Below are positions 44,461-53,434 of a stretch of DNA of 64,000 bases, piece by piece. The stretch is from positions 3,534,001 to 3,598,000 of the forward strand of contig OY970217.1 in the NCBI GenBank assembly GCA_963713965.1, read 5' to 3'. Under the pieces are notes generated by a model. The model saw nothing but the letters and a program-made list of their open reading frames with translations, ran no database searches and was not told the origin of the DNA. The translations under genes were made by a program, and so were the position numbers. The DNA is from CALAGB01 sp963713965. Its GTDB lineage: Bacteria > Chloroflexota > Chloroflexia > Thermomicrobiales > Thermomicrobiaceae. Position 1 is the first letter of the stretch. The number at the start of each line of letters is the position of its first letter.

Positions 44461-44848
44461 TGCCCTTCTCCATGTGAAGAACGATCTGCATGATCAAATT
44501 TCGTTGCTCGGTGGTGAGGACCGTGCTGCGTTCAGTCATGAATCGAGCGAACAGATCAGCGGAATTGGTTTCATTCAATCGCTCGATTCGGGGAGCTTGC
44601 CGCTTCGAGGGTCGGAACTCCGCACCGCCTGGCGGCTTCCCTGCACGCGCCAGTACTTCATCGGCATCGATGTCGAGGACGCGGGCCATTGACGTCAGCA
44701 GGCGGCGGCGTGGACGCTGTAGATCGTTCACCCAGCCGCTGACCGTTTGCCGCACGACTCCCACCGAATCGCCGAACTCGGATTGGCTCCAACCCCGAGA
44801 CTTGAGCTGATCGTCGAGCCATTCTCCGAACGTCACATTCCCGTTCAT
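44450..44848 (-). CDS. XRE-family transcriptional regulator
   Basis: 132 residues. The Cro/C1-type helix-turn-helix occupies about 6-65 (FGEWLDDQLKSRGWSQSEFG, VVRQTVSGWVNDLQRPRRR, LLTSMARVLDIDADEVLARAG). The C-terminal half is helical, with a Met/Leu-rich end, and may dimerise or sense something. It overlaps the lipoprotein gene, an arrangement that suggests it controls that gene or responds to it. Target sequence unknown. Confidence 0.88.
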   Translation of the reverse strand: MNGNVTFGEWLDDQLKSRGWSQSEFGDSVGVVRQTVSGWVNDLQRPRRRLLTSMARVLDIDADEVLARAGKPPGGAEFRPSKRQAPRIERLNETNSADLFARFMTERSTVLTTEQRNLIMQIVLHMEKGNES

Positions 44849-45198
44849 CGGCGAAGAATAGCAATCGCCATGTTGGTCCTCTCGGATGTCGTAAAAGTCG
44901 GGAAATACGTTAGATATTCGTCACCTTTCAGGCATTCACGGCATCTGAATTGTCCATTATGTGCCGCTCGGGCGCGATAGCTTATGTCGCAGTTCGTGCA
45001 CTCCTTCATCGCTCATCGTGCCAAAAGGTCACGGAGCGGCACGTGAACCGTTCTCATTGCACCAATGATGGGTTTCGCGATCTCTGGAGGGGACCGGATG
45101 TGACGAATGCCCCACGTTGCGAGATCTACCGGGCAGCGCTATGCTGGCATGACGTCATACGGAAGATAAATCAGGGAATCGAACGCTGGGAGGGCTGA
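44849..45198. other. 350-base intergenic region with a 10-bp palindrome
   Basis: Separates the divergent XRE regulator and CoA operon. It contains ATGACGTCAT at 45149-45158, a perfect palindrome about 40 bases before the crotonase gene, a possible operator of GntR or similar type. An 82-codon open frame on the plus strand has no ribosome binding site and is Cys/His/Arg-rich, unlike protein, so I do not call it. Confidence 0.5.
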
Positions 45199-45969
45199 AT
45201 GGCGGCTGATGGAGCGGATCGACCGCTTATCGTGCGTGCCGAGGAGAATGTCGTCACGCTGACGCTCAATCGCCCACAGGCGCGCAACGCGGTGAACATC
45301 GATCTCATGTTCGAACTCGAGAAGGTACTCGACGACCTATATCGAGATCCGCCTCGCGTCATCGTGCTTGACGCCACTCCGCCGGGATTTTGCGCCGGAA
45401 TCGATCTCAAGGAATCGCGCGAGGCGACCGCTGAGTTCGCGCGGCATCGCGTTTCAGCCATGCACCGCGTTCTGCGAAAGTTGCGACTCATTCCGGTGCC
45501 AGTTATCACGGCAGTCGACGGTGTCACAGCCGGATTAGGCACTGAGCTGATGATCTCGGGCGATCTGCGCTTCGCCACCCACGGGTCTCGTTTCAGCTAC
45601 CCGGAGCCGCGTGTGGCCGTTCCGTCACCGGCGCACCGGCTGGTATGGCTGGTCGGGCTTACTCGCGCTCAGGATCTCTTGCTCACCGCCCGTTGGGTCG
45701 ACGCTCAGGAAGGTGAGCGCATGGGGCTCATCACTCGCGTCGTGGATGATCTGGACGCCGCTGTCGCGGAGACGATCGAGACACTTCGTGGACTATCGGC
45801 GCTCGCGCTTGCCATGACCAAGGAGAATCTTTGGGCCAGCGTGCAGGCTGGTTCGGAGGGTGCTTCGGCGCATCACATCGCTGGAGTGACTCTTTCCGCC
45901 ACCACGGACGACCGACATGAGGCGCTGGCCGCGTTCCTCGAAAAGCGCCCGCCACGTTTCGATCGATGA
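45199..45969 (+). CDS. Enoyl-CoA hydratase/isomerase (crotonase) family protein
   Basis: 256 residues, crotonase fold. Oxyanion-hole segments FCAGIDL (64-70) and AGLGTEL (111-117) are intact. Glu136 in YPEPRVAVPS sits where crotonase Glu144 acts. The second catalytic Glu position is replaced (VPSPAHRL), so hydratase activity is uncertain and an isomerase, dehalogenase or decarboxylase activity is possible. GGGAGGG lies four bases before the ATG. First gene of the CoA operon. Confidence 0.87.
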   Translation: MAADGADRPLIVRAEENVVTLTLNRPQARNAVNIDLMFELEKVLDDLYRDPPRVIVLDATPPGFCAGIDLKESREATAEFARHRVSAMHRVLRKLRLIPVPVITAVDGVTAGLGTELMISGDLRFATHGSRFSYPEPRVAVPSPAHRLVWLVGLTRAQDLLLTARWVDAQEGERMGLITRVVDDLDAAVAETIETLRGLSALALAMTKENLWASVQAGSEGASAHHIAGVTLSATTDDRHEALAAFLEKRPPRFDR

Positions 45970-45997
45970 TTGGTCGCATGCGGCGGGGAGACATTCG

Positions 45998-47200
45998 GTG
46001 ACTGACGGAGCAAGCATGAGCGGACCTCTAGATGGGATCAAGGTGGTCGACCTGAGTCGACACCTGGCCGGGCCGTTTGCCGCCATGACGCTCGGGGACC
46101 TCGGAGCCGACGTCATCAAGATTGAAGCGCCCGGTCGCGGTGATGATACGCGCGGATATCCACCATTTTGGCACGGTATCAGCTGCTATTTCTTGAGTGC
46201 CAACCGAAACAAGCAGAGCGTCACCGTAAATCTCCAGTCGCCGGAGGGGCAACAGATCATCAGGCAACTCGTGGCGGATGCAGACGTACTCATCGAGAAT
46301 TTTCGGCCCGGTGCCGCGGAGCGGTGGGGTCTAGGCTACGAGGACCTGAAACAGGTCAATCCACGACTGATCTACTGTGCCATTTCCGCCGTCGGGCGCG
46401 ATGGACCCGATCGGGATCGGGCAGGTGTCGATCTGTTGATGCAGGCATACGGCGGCTTGATGAGCATCACGGGTGAGGCTGGGCGACCTCCAGTGCGTGT
46501 GGGGACATCCGTCGTCGACCTCACCGCTGGGGCCAATGCCGCCCAAGCAATTCTGGCGGCACTCTTCGTTCGCGAGCGAACCGGACGTGGTCAGCTCGTC
46601 GAGTCCTCATTGCTCGAGGGTCAGGTCTCCTGGCTCACGTATCATGCGGTTTCCTACTTCGCGAACCACCACGTGCCGGAGCGGATTGGCTCCTCACACG
46701 CAAGCGTTGCTCCGTACGGCGCCTATCCAACCAAATCGGGGTTCCTGGTCGTCGCGGTTGCATCGGACGCCTTGTGGCGACGTTTCTGTGGCGCCGTCGA
46801 TCGTCCGGATCTCGTGAACGATTCTCTGTTCGCGACCAATGCGTCGCGCTGTGAACATCGTGATGCGCTCGACGAGAAGATCGTCTCAGTCCTGTCTCAC
46901 GAGGACAGCGAGGAATGGGCGCGCAGAATGGATCAGGCAGGCGTCCCGTGCAGTCCGGTGAACACGATCGACACGGTCCTGTCCTTGCCGCAGGTGATGC
47001 ATCGAGACATGGTGGTTGACGTACCAACCGACGAGATCCCGGAGCTGCGTCTTCCGGGTATCGCGATCAAGTTGCAGGACACACCGGGATCGATCCGCCG
47101 TCCGCCGCCGACGTTGGGAGAGCACACCGACCAGGTGCTGAGCGCTCTCGGATACGATGATGAACAAACCAAACAGCTACGCTCGAATGGTGTGATCTGA
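45998..47200 (+). CDS. CaiB/BaiF family III CoA-transferase
   Basis: Transfers CoA between carboxylic acids through a mixed anhydride on Asp. About 400 residues: N-terminal LDGIKVVDLSRHLAGPFAAMTLGDLGADVIKIE, the catalytic Asp in RAGVDLLMQAYGG (about 143), and the C-terminal RPPPTLGEHTDQVLSALGY end. Two starts are possible: GTG with GGGGAG seven bases upstream (used) or ATG 18 bases later with GGAG. Follows the crotonase by 28 bases. Together they suggest activation and breakdown of an unidentified organic acid. Confidence 0.88.
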   Translation: MTDGASMSGPLDGIKVVDLSRHLAGPFAAMTLGDLGADVIKIEAPGRGDDTRGYPPFWHGISCYFLSANRNKQSVTVNLQSPEGQQIIRQLVADADVLIENFRPGAAERWGLGYEDLKQVNPRLIYCAISAVGRDGPDRDRAGVDLLMQAYGGLMSITGEAGRPPVRVGTSVVDLTAGANAAQAILAALFVRERTGRGQLVESSLLEGQVSWLTYHAVSYFANHHVPERIGSSHASVAPYGAYPTKSGFLVVAVASDALWRRFCGAVDRPDLVNDSLFATNASRCEHRDALDEKIVSVLSHEDSEEWARRMDQAGVPCSPVNTIDTVLSLPQVMHRDMVVDVPTDEIPELRLPGIAIKLQDTPGSIRRPPPTLGEHTDQVLSALGYDDEQTKQLRSNGVI

Positions 47201-47295
47201 ACGACGAGGTGAGGAGGAGTCAGGAAACACGACAAGACATTGTTTGGCAGAGCCGGCGAAAGCGTACCGGCGAGCAATCGTGGGAGGCTTGTGGA

Positions 47296-48483
47296 ATGCC
47301 CGATCTGAATACAATCCGGCAAATGGTCCCCGGTGTACTCGACACCGTCTACATGAATACGGGCACGTGCGGTCCGTTGCCGCGCGTCGCGCACGACGCG
47401 GTAGTCGAAGAAATCAATCATGATCTGACTAAAGCCAGAATCTCGAGCGAGCATTTCCCACACATCGGGGAGCTGCGGACCGACGTCCGTAACGTGGTCG
47501 CTTCAGCTATCGGTGCGAATCCGGACGAGATCGCCATCACCAGCAGCACGACGGACGGCATGTACAGCTCGATCTTGGGTTATCGCTGGCAGGTTGGCGA
47601 TGAGCTCATCATCTCGAACATCGAGCATCCCGGAGGGCTGATCCCGTCGTTCCTTGCCAAGCGCCGATACGGCATTCGGGTTCGCGTCGCGGACATCGGG
47701 CTGGGTGGCGGTGACGCGGCCTGGATCGTTTCTCAGTTCGAGAAGCTGATCACTCCACGCACGCGGATGATCGCGATCTCGCACGTCTCCTACACCACTG
47801 GCGCCTGTCTTCCCGTGAAAGAGATCGTTGAGATGGCGCACAGCCACGACGTTCTCGTGTCGGTGGATGCGGCGCAGTCATACGGCGCGTTGCATCTCGA
47901 CATGCACGACCTCGACGTCGACTTTTACGCGTGTTCGGGTCAGAAGTGGATGTGCGGACCGGACGGTACCGGCGCATTCTACGTGAAGGCGTCGAGCCTC
48001 GGTGAGCTAGAGCAGACGCTCGGTTCCGGTGGAATGGTGCGCGGTACGCTCGACTATTACGGCGGGACGTACTCACCAGCGGTTGGTGCGGCTCGATTCG
48101 ACACAGCTGGACGAAACACTGCGTTGCTAGCCGGTCAGAAGGCAGCCACAAAGTGGATCCTCGAGGACGTCGGAGTCGAGTGGGCATCCAAGTACATCGC
48201 GGAACTGGCGCAGTCGACATACGATCAGATCGCGGCCCTCAATGGCGTCACGATGGTCACGCCGCGGGAAGCGCTCGCCGGTTTGATTGCCTTCAATGTC
48301 GACGGAATCGAACCGCCTGAGCTTTCGTCGCGACTTGCCGAAGAACACAACGTCACGATTCGGTTCGTCACCAAGTACATCAACAACCCGGATGCCGCCC
48401 GTGTGTCGGTTGGCTTCTACAACAATGACGAAGACGTCGCGAAGCTCATGCAGGGTATCAAGGCGGTCCAGAAGTCGCTTTAG
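47296..48483 (+). CDS. Class V aminotransferase (isopenicillin-N epimerase/cysteine desulfurase-like)
   Basis: PLP enzyme of fold type I, 395 residues. PLP Lys217 lies in ACSGQKWMCGPDGTGAFYV; SVDAAQSYGAL holds the Asp that contacts the pyridine nitrogen; ITSSTTDGMYSSI is the phosphate-binding loop. The substrate is not clear: relatives include isopenicillin-N epimerase-like lyases. ATG with GGGAGG eight bases upstream. Third gene of the CoA operon, 95 bases after the CoA-transferase, possibly releasing an oxo-acid that the other two enzymes process (inference). Confidence 0.87.
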   Translation: MPDLNTIRQMVPGVLDTVYMNTGTCGPLPRVAHDAVVEEINHDLTKARISSEHFPHIGELRTDVRNVVASAIGANPDEIAITSSTTDGMYSSILGYRWQVGDELIISNIEHPGGLIPSFLAKRRYGIRVRVADIGLGGGDAAWIVSQFEKLITPRTRMIAISHVSYTTGACLPVKEIVEMAHSHDVLVSVDAAQSYGALHLDMHDLDVDFYACSGQKWMCGPDGTGAFYVKASSLGELEQTLGSGGMVRGTLDYYGGTYSPAVGAARFDTAGRNTALLAGQKAATKWILEDVGVEWASKYIAELAQSTYDQIAALNGVTMVTPREALAGLIAFNVDGIEPPELSSRLAEEHNVTIRFVTKYINNPDAARVSVGFYNNDEDVAKLMQGIKAVQKSL

Positions 48484-48510
48484 TCGTGACCGACGTCACT
48501 CGTCGACCAG

Positions 48511-48534
48511 GATGCCCGGCAAAGGCCGGGCATC
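48511..48534 (+). terminator. Stem-loop after the CoA operon
   Basis: Perfect 10-bp stem (GATGCCCGGC and complement) with AAAG loop, 28 bases after the stop. A T-rich CCTTTT follows about 20 bases later. Confidence 0.6.
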
Positions 48535-49248
48535 GCTGCGTCTGTGAGTATTCTCCTTTTCGTCTGGTACTTTGGGCCTGTGCGTACGTATGACTTTTGA
48601 CAGCAGACGCCCACTCACCGCCACTGTAGAGTAAGGGTGGTGCATGAGTCATTAGGGAGTCTACGAAAGATGCAACACACGTCAGGAAAAGTCAGAATTA
48701 GAGTAGTGCCACTGGGCGGTGTCTACACGTCGTCGGACCTGAAGCCCGAGGCTCGAGGGGCGCAGGTTCAAGCGACGGACGAAGGTCGTGGGGCGGACCG
48801 GCATTGGACTGATCTGTTCCGATCGCGGCTACGGCGCCACGTGACAATCGACTCCTAGATTCGGCCGGTAGGCCCGATCGCCTGATCTTGGACATCAAGT
48901 TCAGAGGTCTACCTCCAATTTCGATCCTCCAGCGTCCAATTGCACAGTCCTTTGCCCCTCAGTTTTACAGGTTGTTGTTCCTTCAGGTAACTCAATTCCA
49001 TCCACATTCGTCACGTGATTAGTCGCAAGCAGATATGGCACGATCGCTCCGACGTTCGTTGTGGACTTCGAGAGGGTATATGCTTGCCGAGAAGCTCGGC
49101 ACAGAACGGTCGGCAAGCGTCGTGAATGACAGACTGGCGATGAATTGATATAGCTACTTCCCAGCACGCCGGTTCGACCTTTTCGTTGATACAGGACTCC
49201 ACCAAATCGGATAAACTCCCTCATGCAATCGAAAGCTGGACATTGACG
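48535..49248. other. Long intergenic region with gene remnants
   Basis: About 710 bases without a gene I can support. A 63-codon frame from 48670, preceded by GGGAGT, begins MQHTSGKVRIRVVPLGGV, which resembles the first residues of RNase J, but then diverges completely. Bases 48900-49200 look poorer in G+C than the rest. A minus-strand frame there (48901-49254) ends in a plausible beta-type sequence but has no good start. Degraded genes are possible. Confidence 0.4.
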
Positions 49249-50226
49249 ATGCACAGCGTGAACTGGGTTGACGTCTTGTTGATCGTGATCGTGGGCCTCG
49301 GCGCGCTTGCCGGACTGCGACGCGGTTTTCTGCGCGGCGCGATCGATCTCATCACTATCGTCGGGTCAATCTTCATTGCGGCGTACACCTATCACTACAT
49401 CGCCGATTTCATATCCGGCCACATTCACACATCGAACGTTGTGGCGAGTGTTATTGGGTTTGGACTGGTCGCCTTAGTAGTTCAATCGGCCGTGTCGGTG
49501 TTGATCATCACACCGCTTTCTTCACTGATCTTTGCTGCCAGACATACTCCGGTAAGCAAGCAGCTTGACGCAACTCTCGGTCTGGTTCCAGGGGCGCTTA
49601 AGGGTCTTGCCATCGCCATGGCGGTGGTCATGGTGCTCGTGTTGACTCCGTTCGGTACCGGCGCCGATCAAAGTCTTGGTCGCTCCGCAATGGCCAAGCA
49701 CCTCCTTACTGGTGCGAACCAGATTGCCAGTGACGCCGAGGGGCATGTCGGTCTCGATTTGTCAGACTTCATGATCGTGACCGAGCCATCGTCGGACGAG
49801 GGCATTAGCCTACCGTTCACCGTCACGTCCGGGCTGAAGGAGAGTACGAGCGACGAAGAGGAGATGCTCAAACTCGTCAATCAGTCGAGATCAGAGAACG
49901 GTCTTGCGCCACTGAGCAGTGATCCTGAGCTGCGACAGGTCGCGCTCGAACACAGCCAGGAGATGCTGGAACTGGGCTATTTCGCGCATATTTCGCCGCT
50001 GCACGGAAGTCCGACGGACCGCATGGACGCCGCCGGCGTCTCCTATTCCGTAGCGGGCGAAAATATTGCTTACGCTCCTACCGTCAATGTCGCGGAGCGT
50101 GGGTTGATGCGGAGCCCCGGACATCGCGCCAACATTCTCTCGAGCGATTTCACACGGATTGGCATTGGCGTAATCGTCACTCCATTTGGAACGAGAATGT
50201 TTACGCAGGAATTCGCCGGTCCGTAA
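49249..50226 (+). CDS. CvpA-CAP fusion membrane protein
   Basis: 325 residues. An N-terminal CvpA-like membrane part (about 1-140, four helices, VDVLLIVIVGLGALAGLRRGFLRG) is fused through a polar linker to a CAP/SCP domain (about 203-325: EEMLKLVNQSRSENGLAPL, YFAHISPLHGSPTDR, AGENIAYAPTVN, GHRANILSSDFTRIGIG). CAP domains are extracellular in bacteria and of varied function. The typical His residues of the CAP cavity (FAHISP, PGHRANIL) are present. Weak Shine-Dalgarno. A stand-alone CvpA is encoded beside lexA. Confidence 0.88.
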   Translation: MHSVNWVDVLLIVIVGLGALAGLRRGFLRGAIDLITIVGSIFIAAYTYHYIADFISGHIHTSNVVASVIGFGLVALVVQSAVSVLIITPLSSLIFAARHTPVSKQLDATLGLVPGALKGLAIAMAVVMVLVLTPFGTGADQSLGRSAMAKHLLTGANQIASDAEGHVGLDLSDFMIVTEPSSDEGISLPFTVTSGLKESTSDEEEMLKLVNQSRSENGLAPLSSDPELRQVALEHSQEMLELGYFAHISPLHGSPTDRMDAAGVSYSVAGENIAYAPTVNVAERGLMRSPGHRANILSSDFTRIGIGVIVTPFGTRMFTQEFAGP

Positions 50227-50326
50227 CCATCTGTGTGTCAGGTACCATTAGACCTAACCGCGCGACGTCATTGCCGAACTGGCGACATGCACATTGCATG
50301 ACCGTGACGAGAAAAAGGAGTCTGCA

Positions 50327-51367
50327 TTGGTCAATGTAATTATCCCCGTGGCTGGGCTGGGAACCAGGCTCAGACCGCAAACGTGGAGTAAGCCGAAGCC
50401 GCTCGTGAGCGTCGCCGGAAAGCCGGTCCTCGGTCATGTGCTCGATCGGCTCACAGTGCTCGATCTCAACAAAGTGGTCTTCGTGACTGGCTACCTGGGA
50501 GACCAGATCCAGGAATACGTTGAGAACACCTACGATTTCGACGCCGCATTCGTGCAGCAAAAAGAGCAACTCGGTCAATCACACGCAGTAATCATGGCTC
50601 GCGAGGAAGTGAGCGGTCCCACCGTCATTCTCTTCCCTGACATGCTGTTTGAGGCCGATCTGACTCAATTGGCGACGCTCGATGCGGATGGTGCGATTTT
50701 TTCCAAGGAGGTCGATGACCCGCGGCGCTTTGGCGTGATCGTGTCTGAAAACGGCAGCATTCGCGAACTGGTGGAAAAGCCAGAGGAACCGGTATCGAAC
50801 CGAGCCGTCGTCGGCATCTACTATTTCAAAAAGATCGAGCAACTTTTTGACGCCATTGATTTTCAGATGGAACACAATCTTCAGCAAGGGAACGAATACT
50901 ATTTGGCGGCCGCGCTGCAGCACATGATCGACGAAGGCGTGCGCTTGACGCCGCTGTCAGTTCAAGTGTGGGAGGACTGCGGTAAACCAGAGGCCCTTCT
51001 CAGCACCAACCGCTTCTTGCTCGACAAGCGTTCTCAATCCCCTGATATTCCGGGATCCGTCATCGTTCCACCAGTCGTGATCGATCCGTCGGCTCGAATC
51101 AAGAACTCGGTCATCGGGCCGTATGCGAGCGTAGGCGAGGGCGTATCGATCCAGAACTCGATCGTGCAGGATTCGATCGTCGATGACGGCGCGCAGATTG
51201 AAACGATGTTGTTGCGCGATTCGATCGTGGGGCGGCAAGCGCTTGTACGTGGCGATTTCATGCGTATGAACGTGGGTGATTCGTCGGACATCGTGAGCAA
51301 TACGGCGCTGCCTTGCCGCGCGCCTGACTCATCGTATTGCTTTCCAACTGAATCGTTACGGTGTTAG
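50327..51367 (+). CDS. Sugar-1-phosphate nucleotidyltransferase with beta-helix domain
   Basis: 346 residues. N-terminal nucleotidyltransferase domain: IIPVAGLGTRLRPQTWSKPKPL (NTP and Mg site), the VEKPEEP segment and an EYYLAAALQHMIDEG sugar-site region. C-terminal hexapeptide-repeat left-handed helix (IKNSVIGPYASVGEGVSIQNSIV). Closest in style to RmlA-long or GlmU-type UDP/dTDP-sugar synthases of Chloroflexota. TTG start with AAGGAG six bases upstream. The last 20 or so residues (after GDSSDIV) are Cys/Ser/Pro-rich and atypical; they lie next to the suspected junction. Confidence 0.85.
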   Translation: MVNVIIPVAGLGTRLRPQTWSKPKPLVSVAGKPVLGHVLDRLTVLDLNKVVFVTGYLGDQIQEYVENTYDFDAAFVQQKEQLGQSHAVIMAREEVSGPTVILFPDMLFEADLTQLATLDADGAIFSKEVDDPRRFGVIVSENGSIRELVEKPEEPVSNRAVVGIYYFKKIEQLFDAIDFQMEHNLQQGNEYYLAAALQHMIDEGVRLTPLSVQVWEDCGKPEALLSTNRFLLDKRSQSPDIPGSVIVPPVVIDPSARIKNSVIGPYASVGEGVSIQNSIVQDSIVDDGAQIETMLLRDSIVGRQALVRGDFMRMNVGDSSDIVSNTALPCRAPDSSYCFPTESLRC

Positions 51368-51426
51368 AGTGAGGGGAAACGTACCGCACAAATACCCATC
51401 GTGCTGCGCGTCTCAGGCCCTCATCT
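51298..51426. other. Suspected chimeric junction between two phyla
   Basis: To the left, all genes fit Chloroflexota; to the right all fit Verrucomicrobiota or relatives, beginning with a gene fragment read on the opposite strand. The switch occurs after the conserved part of the nucleotidyltransferase and before the stop of the PQQ fragment. No transposase, integrase or attachment site is visible. Confidence 0.6.
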
Positions 51427-51577
51427 CTACCGGGCCTTCACGTCGTAACACAGCAGGATATCCTGATCGCGCAAATAAAGCTTGCCACCGATCACGACTG
51501 GATGCGGCCAACTGTTCTTCTTGCTGCGATCCGGTTGGTCGAAACCGACACAGCCGCGCTCCGGCGAGAACCGCGAA
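51427..51577 (-). pseudogene. C-terminal remnant of a PQQ-like beta-propeller protein
   Basis: A frame of about 50 codons ends FDQPDRSKKNSWPHPVV, IGGKLYLRDQDILLCYDVKAR and stop. This is the typical C-terminus of PQQ-binding-like beta-propeller proteins of Planctomycetota and Verrucomicrobiota. The upstream part of that protein is absent; the sequence runs straight into the stop of the glycoside hydrolase gene. It is either decay after a deletion or a further assembly join. Confidence 0.7.
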
Positions 51578-53288
51578 CTAATCCCGACGGATCGTCATCT
51601 CCACTGCACCTTGCACCGTCACTGGTCCGAGCAAGCCCGACTCCAGCAATGGTGTGTCTTTCGAAAATGGATTCCAAGTCGTCCACGTGACGCGTTGATC
51701 AGGTGGCAAGGCTTGATCGCCGATCAACCGGTTTGGCCAGAGATTTGCCACGGTGATTTCCAGCCTGTTCTCGCCAGCCTTGAGCGCATCGGTGATGTCC
51801 ACCCGGAACGGCTGCTTCCAAAGCACCCCGAAATTCTGGCCGTTCAGTTTCAGCCGGGCCATCACTTGCACTCGGCCGAGGTCGAGGATGTAGCGTGCTT
51901 TTGACTTAATCACTGGGGCTTGCGGGTTGGCAACCTGAGAGTGTGCCGGAGTCCAATTAAAGGACGTTCGGTAGGTCGCCATACCGCTGAAATACTTCAC
52001 GCCGGCATCCGGATATTGGGACCAGTCGATCAACCGCTCCAAAGTGATCTTGTCCGGCGCGCCACGGTGTGGTTGAAAACGAACTTCCCAAGGCCCGTTC
52101 ACTTCGCTGGACGCGGGGATATTTGCGACTTCGAAATTGGTGGGCTTGCCCTTCGCCGTTTGGAGTTCGTACCTGCCGGGTTGCCAGGCCAGCACGCTGA
52201 TTCGCCCTCCCGAAGCGAATGACACTTCAATACCAGGCGCAGTTTCGGACGGGTGATTGGATTTCGGCAAAACGACTTGTCCATTCCGTTTCACTGCCAC
52301 GATGGGATCATTCTCCAGCTCGCCGACACTCGAAACCTCCGCCTTGCGAAACACCACCAACACCGACCCCGCCGGCTCCAACGAAAGAGGCATACGAACG
52401 CGACCATCTTCTTCCTGATAAACCGCCGGCTTGGTGATCTTCCCTGTCAGCGGATCCCAGAGTTCCGGCACTTTGCCAATGACGCGAAAGTTACACTCGG
52501 CCGCAACCCAGTGATCTTCACGGTTGGCCACGAAATAGATCTCGCTGTGATCCGTGCTTCGATGGGTGTAGCGCAATGGTCCATCTGATGTAAAATCTGG
52601 TGGCACGCCCATCTCGCGCAACACGCCGGCGGCAATCGAGTAGTCCCCGTATTGCTCAATATTCAAAGCCGGTTTCGTGACTGCTCCCCAAGGGCCCATC
52701 CCCACTGGGCCAAGTTCCAAGGCGGCGCCCCATCCTTCCGACGTGTTCGCGTCAGCGGTCCATCCGTTCGGGGCCAGGTTGGCAGTCTGCCATTTCGAAT
52801 TGGTAGGTACTTCGAGCGTTTTCCCGTCGCGATACTTGATGAACAACGTCCCAATCAAACCCGCGGGGTTCGGCGCCTCACCGCCATTCTCAGCGACGAT
52901 GGCCAGGGCGTTCCTTCCCGGCTTGAGCAATTTCGTAACGTCCAATTCGTACGCCTGATGAAAGTTGTCCCCATCCCCGACGCGAACGCCATTGACCCAC
53001 ACTTCAAAACTGTTGTCCGCGGTCACGAACATCCGCACCGACTCCACCGGCACGTTTTCATCCAATGCCAGGTTGCGACGAAAATAGCGTTTGCCGACCG
53101 GCGCGCTCGCGGCCGGGTTGCCTTCGCGGTGCCAAATCCACTTGGCGTGTTCGAGCGGGTTGGGGAGCGTTGAAGTCCAATCCGGTTCGGCGGCACGGTT
53201 GGACTGCCACAGGATTTGGCCGTTGCCGACGCGGTGTCGGGAGAGTTGCAAAGTGGTGCCCTCCGCGGCCCCGGTAACCTCCGCAACT

Positions 53289-53434
53289 CGCGAAGCGTTT
53301 GGAGTGCGTGGAGCTTGCTCCCGTTTTCCTTGAACGTCGGACGTTCGTTGAAGGTTGGCAGGCGAATGACGATTGAGCGGTTGTTCTCCATCCGCAAGCG
53401 CCGGCAAGCCGGACGCACTCCAAGCGCTGGCGCG
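53289..53434. repeat. 146-bp paired-palindrome repeat, copy 1 (inside glycoside hydrolase gene)
   Basis: Ends match as inverted repeats around GCGTTTGGAGTGCG / CGCACTCCAAGCGC. Each end also carries a small hairpin (GGAGCTTGCTCC; CCGGCAAGCCGG). A second copy of the same length, opposite orientation and different centre lies at 60820-60965. It encodes residues such as KREQAPRTPNAS in the hydrolase. Non-autonomous MITE or REP-doublet type. Confidence 0.8.

Noticed and set aside
44950..45198. Plus-strand open frame before the crotonase gene
   Set aside because: No Shine-Dalgarno and unusual His/Cys/Arg composition; it merely runs into the next start.
48901..49254. 118-codon minus-strand open frame
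   Set aside because: No ribosome binding site, overlaps the start of the CvpA-CAP gene, Cys/Arg-rich beginning; only the end looks protein-like.
51298..51427. Transposon or integron boundary
   Set aside because: No transposase, integrase, terminal inverted repeats or target duplication seen around the join.
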